Source: Cohnella lupini
Lineage (GTDB): Bacteria > Bacillota > Bacilli > Paenibacillales > Paenibacillaceae
Direction of reading: 5' to 3'
DNA: 64,000 bases
Assembly: GCF_003386205.1 (NCBI RefSeq)
Contig: NZ_QRDY01000015.1
Coordinates: 59,037 to 123,036 of the forward strand
Shown here: piece after piece, positions 17,817 to 27,598 of the stretch
Position numbering within the stretch: the first letter of the stretch is position 1
Layout: the number at the start of each line of letters is the position of its first letter
Position numbers and translations under genes: made by a program
The notes under the pieces: model-generated
The model's input: the letters and a program-made list of their open reading frames with translations, nothing else
Told to the model about the DNA's origin: nothing
Databases searched by the model: none

Positions 17817-19511
17817 TTATGCTTGAGGATTCGAATACACTTTCACGACTTCAATTGCGCGATTCACCATGGCCGTTGCGTCCGCAAGGGTTAATCCGCC
17901 CTTAGGGTTAAACTTGCCTTCAGAGTCCAGTTGCGCGATCTTCAAGGCTAGCGCCGTCTGAATGGCGCCTTCGTTAAGAATATCGACGTTGTAGTCGTCC
18001 GTGATCTCCGTCGGAATCAAGTTGAACTTCGGCAGTTGGCCGCTCGATTGGAGCGTGTGCACCAGCAAGTAAGTGAACGACTCGCGGGTCACGACTGCGT
18101 TCGGATCGATCTTGATCTGCAGGTCCGAGCCTGCGGCTGTCTTGATCAATTGAACGGCTTGTTCCGCCGTGATCGTCGCGTTGTCGACGGCCGGTGCCGG
18201 GTGAGCTTTCAAGTAGGCTGTCGCTTTAGCTGCGATATCGGAAGCTTCGGCAAGCGTCAATTGTGCTTTAGGATTATAGTTGCCTGATTGATCCAGACCG
18301 ACGAAGCCAAGAGCGAGAGCCGTTTGAACGGCGCCGGAATTGGAGACGTCCATTCCGTATTCATCCTTCACTTCGACCGGAACGACATGGATCATCGGCA
18401 GTTGTCCGCTCTGTTGGAGCGTGTGGACCAGCAAGGACGTGAAAGACTCGCGAGTCACGACTGCGTTAGGATCTATCTTGATTTGCAGGGCCGCTTGCGG
18501 GCCGACGACTTGTTTGATCAATTGAACGGCTTGTTCAGCAGTCAGCGTCGCGCCGTGATCGATCGGCGACGAATGAGCATTCAAGTAGGCTGTCGCTTTG
18601 GCTGCGATTTCGGTGGCTTGCGCAAGAGTCATTTGAGCTTTAGGATTAAAGTTTCCGGCTTGATCCAAGCCGACGAAGCCAAGAGCCAAGGCTGTTTGAA
18701 CGGCGCCCGATTTCGAGACGTCCATCCCGTATTCATCCTTTACTTCGACCGGGACGACATGGATCAACGGGAGTTGTCCGCTCTGTTGAAGCGTATGAAC
18801 GAGCAAGTAAATGAACGACTCCCGAGTTACGACTGCGTTCGGATCGATCTTGATTTGCAGTGCTGCTTGCGGACCAACGACCTGCTTAATCAATTGAACG
18901 GCTTGTTCAGCAGTCAGCGTCGACCCTTGATTGATCGGCGACGAATGAGACTTCAGGTAACTCTGCGCGTTGCGAATCTCTGCGGCTGCATCGGCTCTTG
19001 TAATGATGGCTTTAGGATTAAACTTCCCGTTGGCATCCAATTTTACGATGCCGTAGGACAAGGCGCGTTGGATCGAAGCTGCATATTCGGGCGAGACATT
19101 GCCTAAGTCCTTAAATTCCACGACGACGGGCTTGACCATCGGTAGCTTGCCGCGTGCTTCCATCTCGCGAACGAGTCGGTAAGTGAATTGTTCGCGCGTC
19201 ATCTTGTGATGCGGATTGTTGAACCCGGCCAAAAGGAACGCATTCGCATACCAAGAGAAATTTTGAGTATACGAGGATGGGTTGAGGAACGAATTCAGAT
19301 TCAATCCCAGCGCATTAAGCAAGGGGGCAAGCTGCTGCAAGGAGCCGTTCCCTGAGATCAGGTTGCCCTGAAGAAGAGCAGCGATCTGGTCCTTGCTTTG
19401 AACTTTATTGTAATCCTTAACGGATGCGGCTGACGTGATTTGTTGTCCGGCAAATCCGAACATCAGGGCGGCGGCGGTGGACATGGCAATCATCTTGAAT
19501 GGTTTCTTCAT
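17817..19511 (-). CDS. Secreted SLH-like repeat protein, paralogue 1 (three 124-residue repeats)
   Basis: 564 residues. The Sec signal peptide ends near residue 29 (ITSAAS). An N-terminal SLH-like pair follows (MTREQFTYRLVREME..., YAASIQRALSYGIVKLDANG, FNPKAIITRADAA). Three tandem repeats start near residues 191, 315 and 439, each reading LTAEQAVQLIK...DPNAVVTRESF...LLVHTLQ.SGQLP...GA-QTALAL...NPK. Each repeat looks like two diverged SLH units, so the protein is probably wall-associated or an S-layer component. No enzymatic domain is present. AGAGGTG precedes the ATG, and an ECF-type promoter lies 44 nt upstream. Its paralogue at 28199 has two repeats and the same promoter. Confidence 0.88.
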   Translation of the reverse strand: MKKPFKMIAMSTAAALMFGFAGQQITSAASVKDYNKVQSKDQIAALLQGNLISGNGSLQQLAPLLNALGLNLNSFLNPSSYTQNFSWYANAFLLAGFNNPHHKMTREQFTYRLVREMEARGKLPMVKPVVVEFKDLGNVSPEYAASIQRALSYGIVKLDANGKFNPKAIITRADAAAEIRNAQSYLKSHSSPINQGSTLTAEQAVQLIKQVVGPQAALQIKIDPNAVVTRESFIYLLVHTLQQSGQLPLIHVVPVEVKDEYGMDVSKSGAVQTALALGFVGLDQAGNFNPKAQMTLAQATEIAAKATAYLNAHSSPIDHGATLTAEQAVQLIKQVVGPQAALQIKIDPNAVVTRESFTSLLVHTLQQSGQLPMIHVVPVEVKDEYGMDVSNSGAVQTALALGFVGLDQSGNYNPKAQLTLAEASDIAAKATAYLKAHPAPAVDNATITAEQAVQLIKTAAGSDLQIKIDPNAVVTRESFTYLLVHTLQSSGQLPKFNLIPTEITDDYNVDILNEGAIQTALALKIAQLDSEGKFNPKGGLTLADATAMVNRAIEVVKVYSNPQA

Positions 19512-19554
19512 TTTTTTTCACCTCTTGGAGTATTTTCTTGCTGTTGTGTACTCA

Positions 19555-19582
19555 TAGACGAGCACACTTCCAAAAAGGTTCC
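19555..19582 (-). promoter_or_regulatory. ECF-sigma-type promoter of SLH-repeat gene 1
   Basis: On the minus strand: GGAACC (19582-19577), TTTTTG and further spacer to 16 nt, then CGTCTATGAG (-10 box CGTCTA at 19560-19555). GGAAC/CGTC pairs at this spacing are typical of ECF sigma targets. The same element with the same 16-nt spacer lies before the paralogue at 29608. Confidence 0.72.
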
Positions 19583-19635
19583 TTGAAATGGCGATTCGCC
19601 AGCATTTGGCAAATCGGGGGCTCAACCGGGACGAC

Positions 19636-19667
19636 AAAAAAAGAACCGACGGAATGCCGGTTCTTTT
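19636..19667 (-). terminator. Leftward-facing terminator upstream of SLH-repeat gene 1
   Basis: Stem AAAAGAACCG (19639-19648) with CGGTTCTTTT (19658-19667). The minus-strand transcript ends in UUUUUUU. It would block leftward read-through into the ECF promoter region. Confidence 0.65.
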
Positions 19668-19794
19668 CTATATAAATCGATTGAATGCAAAGCATCATTG
19701 TGGTAATATAGGAGAGCTATCGTCCAATTTCATGTTATCGGACATAGTTAATGCATTTTATCTACATCTTTATTGTAGCACTTGGGTTCGCGGT

Positions 19795-19823
19795 TTGTCA
19801 ACCGTAATGATGCTTCTTTATAC
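19795..19823 (+). promoter_or_regulatory. Sigma-A promoter of helD
   Basis: TTGTCA (19795-19800), 17-nt spacer, TTATAC (19818-19823). The predicted transcript start near 19830 rules out longer upstream starts for the helicase gene. Confidence 0.7.
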
Positions 19824-19851
19824 AAATCCGAAAAGGGGCGTGTTCGAAGAG

Positions 19852-22275
19852 ATGGTAAACGAGCAGGATTGGCAACAAGAACAGGATCGGCTGGATCTGG
19901 TTTCGGTAACACTGCGGGCGGCAATTGCAGAACTGGAACCGGAGGTAGCCGGATTGAGGGACCAGGTGGCGGAAATCCGCAAGCGATTCTGGGAAGAGGT
20001 TACGATCAACACGAGCACCCATGAAGATTTCGAAGAGTCATTCTATAGTATGAAGCAGCAAGAAGCGGTGTTGTCCGAACGAGAGCGCAGTCACCAGAAT
20101 CGGGTACAACGCTGGAAAAGCATGAAACGGCTGCTGCCGTCTCCCTATTTCGGTCGCGTCGATTTTCAAGAGGACGGCTTAAGCTCCAACGAGCAGATCT
20201 ACATCGGCGTATCGTCCTTCGTCGATGTAGATGGTCTAAGCTTTCTGGTATATGACTGGCGAACGCCGATTGCAAGTATGTATTATGACTACTCGCCGGG
20301 GGCGTCCGCCTATGAGACGCCGGGTGGACGAGTCGCGGGGACGATGATGCTGAAGCGGCAGTATCAGATCCGGGAACGCGAACTGCAGAACGTGTTCGAC
20401 ACGAGCTTAACGATAGGCGACGAATTGCTGCAACAGGTCCTCGGCCAAGGCGCGGATACCCAAATGAAGACCATCGTGGCGACGATCCAGAAGGAGCAAA
20501 ACGCCATCATCCGCGACGATAAGAGCCGGATGCTCATCGTGCAAGGGGCGGCCGGCAGCGGAAAGACTTCCGCGGCATTGCAACGGGTAGCCTACTTGTT
20601 GTATAAGCACCGAAATAAGCTCAAAGCGGATCAAATGATTCTTTTCTCGCCTAATCCGATGTTTAACAGCTACGTATCCACGGTCCTCCCGGAGCTCGGC
20701 GAGGAGAACATGCAGCAGACGACCCTTCAGGAGTATCTGGAGTATTGGCTTGGATCTTCGTTTCGCCTAGAGGACCCATTCGAACAGATCGAATACGTAC
20801 TGACTTCTATTCAATCTCAAGGGTATGAGGCAAGGCTGAGCGGGATTCGATATAAGGCTTCCGAGGCTTTCCTGCGTGCTCTCCAGAGCTATGCGCTGTG
20901 GTTGGGGAAGGAAGGCATGATGTTCCGAGGTATCCGGTTCCAAGATCGCGAGCTGATTACCGAGGAGCAATTGAAATCGCGATTTTACGGCTACGACAGT
21001 TCCATCCGCCTCGCTAATCGCGTTGCTCTGTTGCGGGAATGGATCCTGCGGGAGCTAACTTCCCTGGAGCGTAAGGAGCAGGAAGCCCGCTGGGTTCAAG
21101 ATGAGCTTAATTACCTCGACAACGATCAGTATGCCGAAGCCCACGGCGCGCTTCGCAAGAAGTATCGGCAAGAAAAGGCAGTGTTTGATTTAAACGAGCA
21201 GTTTGCCGAGATGTATGGCGAGTTGGAGCAGGATGAAGCAAACGACTTCGACTTTTCCACGCAGGAAGAAGAGGAGCTGCTGCGCCGGATGATTGTGAAG
21301 GAGCACTTCAAACCGCTTAGACAAGACGCGAAGAGGTTGAAGTTCATAAACGTAAACGGTCTGTACGATCAGTTATTCGTTGATGATGACGCTTATCGGC
21401 TAATGACGAACGAGACTGAAGTGCCCGAACATTGGCAGGAGATGTGCAAGCAAACGAAAGAGAAGCTGAGCCGTCAAGAACTGTTTTATGAGGATGCTGC
21501 CCCATTCTTGTATTTAAAAGAACTCGTCGAGGGCGCTCGGACGAATACGGAGGTGCGGCATTTATTCATTGACGAAGGTCAGGATTACTCGCCTTTCCAA
21601 TTCTTGTTCCTTAAACAATTGTTTCCGCGCGCCCGTATGACGGTGCTCGGCGATTTCGGCCAAGCGATCTTCCCGCAGGCAACGAATCTGCACGCAGCGG
21701 ATTCGCCGTTGATCCGGCTATACGGCGAGGGCGATACGAGTCTGATTCGCCTTGTCCGGAGTTATCGTTCAACCCGCGAGATCGTGGAGTTTACGAAGGC
21801 GCTGCTGCCGAACGGAGAAGAGATCGTGCCTTTCGAGAGGAACGGCAGGAAGCCCGTTCTCTCGAAGATGGGCGGCGATAAGATGAAGGTAGCTCGATTA
21901 ATCGAGGACCTAGCGGAGCTACGGGATGAAGGCTTCGACTCGATTGCCGTCATTACGAAGACGATGGCGGAAAGCCTTGAGGCCTACGAGGCATTGAAGG
22001 CTGGTGGGTGCGAGGCGCTTCGGCTCATTACGAAAGAGACGCTCACCTTCGAGAGGGGGACGATGGTTATTCCCGCGTATCTCGCTAAGGGAGTTGAATT
22101 CGACGCCGTGTTGATCTACGACGCTTCTCCGCGAACGTATCATCGGGAAAGCGAGCGTAAGCTCTTCTATACGGCATGCACCCGTGCTATGCATCGGCTT
22201 TTGCTTTACGCGACTGGGGAATGGGCACCATTCGTCCAGGCATTGGATACGTCTTTATATGAGGAGATGAGATAA
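19852..22275 (+). CDS. helD: RNA polymerase recycling helicase HelD
   Basis: UvrD/Rep-like superfamily 1 ATPase that binds core RNA polymerase and pries it off DNA. About 807 residues from ATG 19852. It has an N-terminal coiled coil (about residues 5-90; the arm entering the secondary channel), Walker A GAAGSGKT near 232-239, Walker B HLFIDEGQDYSPFQF, GDFGQAIF, LVRSYRSTREIVEF and the C-terminal YTACTRAMHRLLLY. The frame is open back to 19588, but that extension contains a hairpin terminator and lies upstream of the sigma-A promoter, so it is not coding. The ribosome binding site is weak (AAAAGGGG at 19831-19838); GTG 19840 is a possible alternative. Confidence 0.93.
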   Translation: MVNEQDWQQEQDRLDLVSVTLRAAIAELEPEVAGLRDQVAEIRKRFWEEVTINTSTHEDFEESFYSMKQQEAVLSERERSHQNRVQRWKSMKRLLPSPYFGRVDFQEDGLSSNEQIYIGVSSFVDVDGLSFLVYDWRTPIASMYYDYSPGASAYETPGGRVAGTMMLKRQYQIRERELQNVFDTSLTIGDELLQQVLGQGADTQMKTIVATIQKEQNAIIRDDKSRMLIVQGAAGSGKTSAALQRVAYLLYKHRNKLKADQMILFSPNPMFNSYVSTVLPELGEENMQQTTLQEYLEYWLGSSFRLEDPFEQIEYVLTSIQSQGYEARLSGIRYKASEAFLRALQSYALWLGKEGMMFRGIRFQDRELITEEQLKSRFYGYDSSIRLANRVALLREWILRELTSLERKEQEARWVQDELNYLDNDQYAEAHGALRKKYRQEKAVFDLNEQFAEMYGELEQDEANDFDFSTQEEEELLRRMIVKEHFKPLRQDAKRLKFINVNGLYDQLFVDDDAYRLMTNETEVPEHWQEMCKQTKEKLSRQELFYEDAAPFLYLKELVEGARTNTEVRHLFIDEGQDYSPFQFLFLKQLFPRARMTVLGDFGQAIFPQATNLHAADSPLIRLYGEGDTSLIRLVRSYRSTREIVEFTKALLPNGEEIVPFERNGRKPVLSKMGGDKMKVARLIEDLAELRDEGFDSIAVITKTMAESLEAYEALKAGGCEALRLITKETLTFERGTMVIPAYLAKGVEFDAVLIYDASPRTYHRESERKLFYTACTRAMHRLLLYATGEWAPFVQALDTSLYEEMR

Positions 22276-22312
22276 AAGGGATTGCGCATGATGTAAACAA
22301 AAGCAGTTTTTG

Positions 22313-22346
22313 ACAACAGTCCCATTAAAATGGGGCTGTTGTTTTT
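22313..22346 (+). terminator. Terminator of helD
   Basis: Stem ACAACAGTCCCATT/AATGGGGCTGTTGT (22313-22326 with 22329-22342) with one G-U pair, followed by TTTTT. Confidence 0.85.
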
Positions 22347-22514
22347 CGTTATGAATAGCCCTCCCGACGGTTTAAGGGAAATTTAAATCCTACTCTACCT
22401 TTTTCTTTATAAGTATTCCCTATTCTGACGTAGGAAGGACAGGAGGAAACAAACAAGAAGAAGACGGACTTGAGAGTGTGCAGCAAGAAAATCTAAAACG
22501 AAAGAAGGTTAAAA

Positions 22515-24299
22515 ATGATGGGATATGAACAAGTTGAACCGTCTATCAAACCGCAAAATCGATATATGCCCGGCCTTGACGGTCTAAGAGCATTGGCCCT
22601 ATTCGCTGTTATGGGATATCATCTTCATCTTGACTGGGCTTCGGGAGGCTTTTTGGGAGTCGGAGTGTTCTTCGTGTTGTCCGGATATTTGATTACCGAC
22701 ATCCTTCTCAACCAATATAGAAACGAGAGAAAGCTGGATCTTAAGACATTTTGGCTAAGGAGAATAAAGAGACTTGTGCCCGCGATGCTATTCGTACTCG
22801 TCGTTGTTACGGTCTTCTTACTCCTTTTTGACGGTTCTAGATTGCTCTCTCTGCGGGGGGAGGTGTTTTCAACTGTATTTTTTATGAACAACTGGGTTAT
22901 GATCTTTCATCAGGTCTCTTACTTTGAAAGTTTCGGTCCCCCTTCACCGATCGCCCATCTGTGGTCGCTTGCGGTAGAAGAGCAATTTTATTTGATCTGG
23001 CCGATGCTACTCCTTCTAGGCATCCGACTTGCTCCCAGACGCGGATCCCTAGCTCTGCTTATTGCGTGCGGGGCGGCGGTGTCCGCCATTGCCATGGCGG
23101 TGCTTTATAACCCTGATGGCGATCCCAGTCGCGTCTATTACGGTACGGATACGCGTGCTTTCGCGCTGTTGATCGGCGCGTTGCTTGCCGTTATTTGGCC
23201 AAGCCGGCAACTGGGTTCTCTTATGTCCGTCAAAGGAAAGATAATGCTCGAACTCATCGGAGCGGCAGGATTGACGGTTATTATATGGATGATTTGGCGA
23301 ACGGGCGAATATGACGCTTTCCTGTACCAAGGCGGTTTCGTGCTCCTGTCTCTGGCCACGGCGTTTTTATTAGCTTCGCTGGCTCATCCATCCAGCCGCC
23401 TAGGTGCGGCGTTCGGCTGCAAACCATTACGCTGGCTGGGAAAAAGGTCTTACAGCATTTATATATGGCACTACCCGGTCATTATTCTGACCACGCCTGC
23501 CGTCGATACGGGAGATACCGGATTGATCCGCCCGATTGTTCAGGCAGGAGCTAGCATACTATTAGCAGCGTTCACCTGGAAGTATGTCGAGTCCCCCGTT
23601 CGACGCGAGGCGCTTGGCGCAATATGGGCTAACTGGAAAAGGAAACAGAAAGTTCAAATCAATCGTAAATGGCCCGTCATTATTTCATTAGGACTTATTA
23701 TCGCGATTTGTGCGTCCTGTTCGGGTCAAGGCAGCAGCAATGCACCCCTCTTGTCTCCAGTACCTTCTACGACCGAGGAAAGCGCGAAGCCGGATGCTGG
23801 CAATGGCAACGACACCGGAAGGCAGGAAGACGGTACCGGAATAGGGATAACCGCGATCGGAGATTCGGTCATGCTGGATATTAAGCCTTATTTGGAGGAG
23901 CAGTTGCCCGGCATCGTTGTCGATGGAAAAGTCGGTCGGCAGTTTGGGGAAGGCATGGAACTCATCGACCAACTTAAATCGACCGGCAAGCTTGGGGATA
24001 TTGTCATTATCGAGCTTGGAACCAATGGAATATTTACCGAGAATAAGCTTAGAAGCCTGCTCGATTCAATTGCGGATTTGCGTCGCGTCATACTGGTCAA
24101 CACTCGCGTCCCCAGGAATTGGCAAGATGACGTGAACGAAACGCTAGCTTCAGCCGCCAAAGATTATGAGAACGTCACTCTGGTCGACTGGTACTCATTC
24201 AGTGCTAATCATGACGAATATTTCGCCAAAGATGGCGTCCATATTCAACCGATCGGCTCCAAAGCTTATGCCATGCTTATCGCGGAGAATATATCTTGA
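22515..24299 (+). CDS. Membrane O-acyltransferase with C-terminal SGNH domain (OatA/OafA-like)
   Basis: 594 residues. The N-terminal acyltransferase-3 domain (about 1-360, ten or more TM helices) opens with PGLDGLRALALFAVMGYHL and contains FFVLSGYLITDILL and HLWSLAVEEQFYLIWP. After a last TM near 390-405 and a low-complexity linker, an extracellular SGNH esterase-like domain shows GDSVMLD (nucleophile Ser), ELGTNG and DGVHIQPIG (Asp-His pair). This two-part layout is that of OatA, which O-acetylates peptidoglycan MurNAc, giving lysozyme resistance. Wall polysaccharide is an alternative acceptor. AGAAGG lies upstream of the ATG. It ends 10 nt from the convergent kinase gene. Confidence 0.92.
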   Translation: MMGYEQVEPSIKPQNRYMPGLDGLRALALFAVMGYHLHLDWASGGFLGVGVFFVLSGYLITDILLNQYRNERKLDLKTFWLRRIKRLVPAMLFVLVVVTVFLLLFDGSRLLSLRGEVFSTVFFMNNWVMIFHQVSYFESFGPPSPIAHLWSLAVEEQFYLIWPMLLLLGIRLAPRRGSLALLIACGAAVSAIAMAVLYNPDGDPSRVYYGTDTRAFALLIGALLAVIWPSRQLGSLMSVKGKIMLELIGAAGLTVIIWMIWRTGEYDAFLYQGGFVLLSLATAFLLASLAHPSSRLGAAFGCKPLRWLGKRSYSIYIWHYPVIILTTPAVDTGDTGLIRPIVQAGASILLAAFTWKYVESPVRREALGAIWANWKRKQKVQINRKWPVIISLGLIIAICASCSGQGSSNAPLLSPVPSTTEESAKPDAGNGNDTGRQEDGTGIGITAIGDSVMLDIKPYLEEQLPGIVVDGKVGRQFGEGMELIDQLKSTGKLGDIVIIELGTNGIFTENKLRSLLDSIADLRRVILVNTRVPRNWQDDVNETLASAAKDYENVTLVDWYSFSANHDEYFAKDGVHIQPIGSKAYAMLIAENIS

Positions 24300-24309
24300 A
24301 TACGGCAAA

Positions 24310-27300
24310 TCACTTTTCGATCCCCCGGCTACCGCGATCGTTGTCCGGGACAATGAACGATACCGTTGTCCCTTCATTGGGTTTGCTTGATATAGACAAA
24401 CCTTGACCGTACATCTGAATCAACCGCCGATTCGTGTTGGTAATTCCAACGCCGCTTTCGCCCTTAAGGGAGGGATCCATCAGCTGCGTAACCTTCCTCT
24501 GATCCATGCCTATGCCGTTGTCTATCACTTCGATAAGCGTATACCCATCCGCTCGGGTCACGCTAAGTCTTACCATGCCGCCAATCTGCCGGCTCATAAG
24601 ACCGTGTTTGACGGCATTTTCAATCAACGGCTGAATCGAGAGCGGCGGGAGAAGCAGTTCGATGTTCGGGTCAACCTCCCATTCGATAGTCAGCCGATCC
24701 TCGAACCTCTCTTTCTCGATATGCAAGTAGGATTTAACAAGCTCGATTTCATGGGAGAGGGTTACTAATTCTCCCGTATTCAGGTAGTCGAAGCTGATTC
24801 GTAAAAAAGATGCAAAAGCATTGCCCAGATTTCTCATTCTTTCCGTATCTATGTCGCTAAGCGCTAAAAGCGAATTAAGAGTGTTGAACAGAAAATGGGG
24901 TTGGATCTGCGCTTGCAGATAGGCGGCTTCCATACGTAATCGTTCATTTACCGATTGCTTCAGAGCGACTAACGCCTTGATTCTGTACTTTAGTTCCAGA
25001 GTGTCTATAGGCTTGGAAACGTAGTCGTTGGCTCCCGATGAGAATCCGGCATAGATGTCCTCCGACTGGCTGCGTGCCGTAAGAAGCAATATCGGGAGCT
25101 CGGAAACGGAAAATTGTTTGCGAATTTCGTTTGTCAGCTCGTATCCCGACATATGGGGCATCATAACGTCGATAATCGCGAGATCCCAGGAGGCTTTTCC
25201 TAGCTTAACTATCGCCTCTTTGCCCGACAAAGCCGGCGTGACGCGATACTGTTCGGCTTGCAGGATGCTCGTCAGCACTTTTAGATTCACGGGATCGTCG
25301 TCGACGATTAGGATGTTCGGTTCCTTCCCTCCAGGCGGATGAGGCGTTAATGGCCAGGACCAAGAGGAGGATGTTTCTCGTAATAAACTTGAAATCGGCG
25401 ACTCTTCGGTAGCCGCTGTCTCCTCTCGAATAGCTCTGATCTCCCGCAGCGCCGAGTTGGCTTCTTGAGAATCCAATGGAATCGTGAAAGTAAACACGGA
25501 ACCTAAGCCCGGCTCGGATCGCAGGCTCAGATGGCCGCCGTGTAATTCCGTAAGCTGCTTGCAAATCGAGAGCCCGAGGCCCATTCCTCCGAACTCGTGA
25601 GGCCCCTGTTCGTAGGAATGGAAGATGCGAGCTTGCAGCTCCTCGTCTATACCGATCCCGGTATCGGCCACTTGAATAGATGCCATGACGTTATCCGATT
25701 CGGCCGACAACGTTATCGTACCGGACTCGGTGTACTTGATCGCATTGTGAAGCAAGTTGTACAAAATTTGCACGAGTCTTTTCTCGTCCGCGTATATAGA
25801 CGGGAACGTATCCGAAACCTCCATCTCCATCCTCAGCCCCTTGGCCTCGGACAAGTGGGCAAGCATCGAGAAGACGCCGGGCGCAAGGGACTGTAGCGTG
25901 AGTCTCTCGGGCTTAAGTATGATGCGCTTTTCTTGGAGTCTGGACATATCCAGCAAATCGTTAACCAATTGGGACATGCGGCGACCAACCGTTAACAGAA
26001 GTTCCATGTTGGCGGTATTCCTAGGCCGAATCGTCGGACGCTCTTCGCTCAGCACTGTTTGGGCGAGACTGACCATTCCGTGAAGAGGCGTCCGCAGTTC
26101 ATGCGCGGTGTAAGCCAGAAATTCGTCTTTGAGTTTATCGTTTCGCTGTAATCGCTCGGTTAGCTTATTGTTCTCTTCCGCGTTCCGGTAGTAGTTCTTA
26201 AACCAGTAGGCGGAGAAGCCGATCAATGCGGCGATCATGTCGAGAGGGTAAAACTCAATCGGCAACACTCCATGCAAAAAACCGAATGCTCCCGCAACGC
26301 TGAACACGATGCTAACTGCGGCCATCAGCAGCAGAACGTCGCGTCCGTCCTTGCGGACTTTCTTAATAAACAAGACCAGAACCGCCGCGAAAGGAAGCAG
26401 GTAAAGAATTGCGAATACAAGATACCAAGTATAGACGTAGTGCGCTGGCGCTCCTATCATGAAGAGGGTATAGAGACCTAGCGCGGCTACGTACAGGCGA
26501 AACAGCATGGATTTCCGAGTGAAGCCGAGCAGGATTAAGGTCATCGCCAGGATAAAAAATGATTCGTAGTCGTAGGAGAGCAGGGCAACCTTGATCCGTG
26601 CAGTATACGTAAGCGGCAACCATTGCAACAGAAGACGATCCGAAGCCGACACGACCGTCATTCCGGCGAAGACGAACAGAAGAACCGCGATAAGCAGCAT
26701 CTTCTGCCTAGGGTTAATCGCGAACATGATTAGAGCATATAAAGCATGCAACAGAAAGATAACGAAAGTCACAAGCTGGAACCCGATCGAATACCAGCGT
26801 TCTTGGTCGATTACGGCTTGCGAACCGAATTTGACGGCTGACGTAATCCCGCCGGTTCTAGGGTTGTCGAAGTTGGCGACTTGCACAAGCAAGTCAATCT
26901 CATTCTCGGCCTCTAATGAATAGGAAACCGTATATGAACGAACATTCGGCGTATAATCTTGTCGCCGGTCGCCGGGCATACCAATTTGAGCCAATTCTTC
27001 CCCGTTGATCTCGACTTTGGATGAGGCTTGAACGTTATCGAACCAGAATCCATAGGGCTGCGTCAAAGCCCCGTCGACCAGAATCCGCAAACGGTAAGTT
27101 CCATACCCGTATGAATCGTTCCCTGCCGGCCATGCGTCCCGCCAATCTCCCGGAGTGTGAATATAGAGGGGCGAAGACGGATCGCCGTCCTTCAGATCCG
27201 CTTCCGTCAGGAGTTGATTAGGATAGAAGGTCCATTCCCCGTTTAACGGAATCATCCGAGAATGTTCGAAATCCCAGCCTCGCATATCGAGTACGCCCTG

Positions 27301-27429
27301 CACCGCTTGCGGATGCTCGGGAGGCGTATAGTGCAAATACCACATGGTACGGCCGACAAGCAACAGCAAAATGAAGAGGCTGATCTGTACGAACGGTTTG
27401 CGCAAAATATTTGTCGTTTGATGTCTCAT
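24310..27429 (-). CDS. Hybrid sensor with two histidine kinase modules and a receiver
   Basis: 1039 residues. TM near 12-32; extracellular 7TMR-DISM-type beta domain (about 45-200, LNGEWTFYP, GYGTYRLRI); seven TM helices (about 210-415). A first HisKA kinase has H443 (AYTAHELRTPLHG) and ATPase motifs NAIKYTES, ADTGIGID, GMGLGLSI. The receiver (about 704-825) has DDD near 710 and D754 (AIIDVMMP). A second, LytS/YesM-type kinase has H845 (QIQPHFLFNT) with PLIENAVKHG, DNGIGMD and GVGITNTNRR. So it can autophosphorylate at two sites and relay internally. No partner regulator is adjacent; the next gene upstream is divergent. No clear Shine-Dalgarno precedes the ATG. Confidence 0.92.
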   Translation of the reverse strand: MRHQTTNILRKPFVQISLFILLLLVGRTMWYLHYTPPEHPQAVQGVLDMRGWDFEHSRMIPLNGEWTFYPNQLLTEADLKDGDPSSPLYIHTPGDWRDAWPAGNDSYGYGTYRLRILVDGALTQPYGFWFDNVQASSKVEINGEELAQIGMPGDRRQDYTPNVRSYTVSYSLEAENEIDLLVQVANFDNPRTGGITSAVKFGSQAVIDQERWYSIGFQLVTFVIFLLHALYALIMFAINPRQKMLLIAVLLFVFAGMTVVSASDRLLLQWLPLTYTARIKVALLSYDYESFFILAMTLILLGFTRKSMLFRLYVAALGLYTLFMIGAPAHYVYTWYLVFAILYLLPFAAVLVLFIKKVRKDGRDVLLLMAAVSIVFSVAGAFGFLHGVLPIEFYPLDMIAALIGFSAYWFKNYYRNAEENNKLTERLQRNDKLKDEFLAYTAHELRTPLHGMVSLAQTVLSEERPTIRPRNTANMELLLTVGRRMSQLVNDLLDMSRLQEKRIILKPERLTLQSLAPGVFSMLAHLSEAKGLRMEMEVSDTFPSIYADEKRLVQILYNLLHNAIKYTESGTITLSAESDNVMASIQVADTGIGIDEELQARIFHSYEQGPHEFGGMGLGLSICKQLTELHGGHLSLRSEPGLGSVFTFTIPLDSQEANSALREIRAIREETAATEESPISSLLRETSSSWSWPLTPHPPGGKEPNILIVDDDPVNLKVLTSILQAEQYRVTPALSGKEAIVKLGKASWDLAIIDVMMPHMSGYELTNEIRKQFSVSELPILLLTARSQSEDIYAGFSSGANDYVSKPIDTLELKYRIKALVALKQSVNERLRMEAAYLQAQIQPHFLFNTLNSLLALSDIDTERMRNLGNAFASFLRISFDYLNTGELVTLSHEIELVKSYLHIEKERFEDRLTIEWEVDPNIELLLPPLSIQPLIENAVKHGLMSRQIGGMVRLSVTRADGYTLIEVIDNGIGMDQRKVTQLMDPSLKGESGVGITNTNRRLIQMYGQGLSISSKPNEGTTVSFIVPDNDRGSRGIEK

Positions 27430-27598
27430 AATTTAATACTTCGTCGTAAGGAACCCATATCCTCTTAAATGTACGTAGATTAGGAACCGGCCAAATCGCA
27501 CGCTCCATTCTGGAGAGGGAGAAGAAAGCGTGCAACGTAAGGTTGCGGGGGGAATGCAACTACAACTAGCTTTACTTTTTTCGGAGGTCACCACAATA

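Noticed and set aside
18288..19106. Long plus-strand frame opposite SLH-repeat gene 1
   Set aside because: Its repeats merely mirror the tandem repeats of the real minus-strand gene.
19588..19851. Upstream extension of helD by 88 codons
   Set aside because: Contains a hairpin terminator and lies before a sigma-A promoter; does not match the HelD N-terminus.
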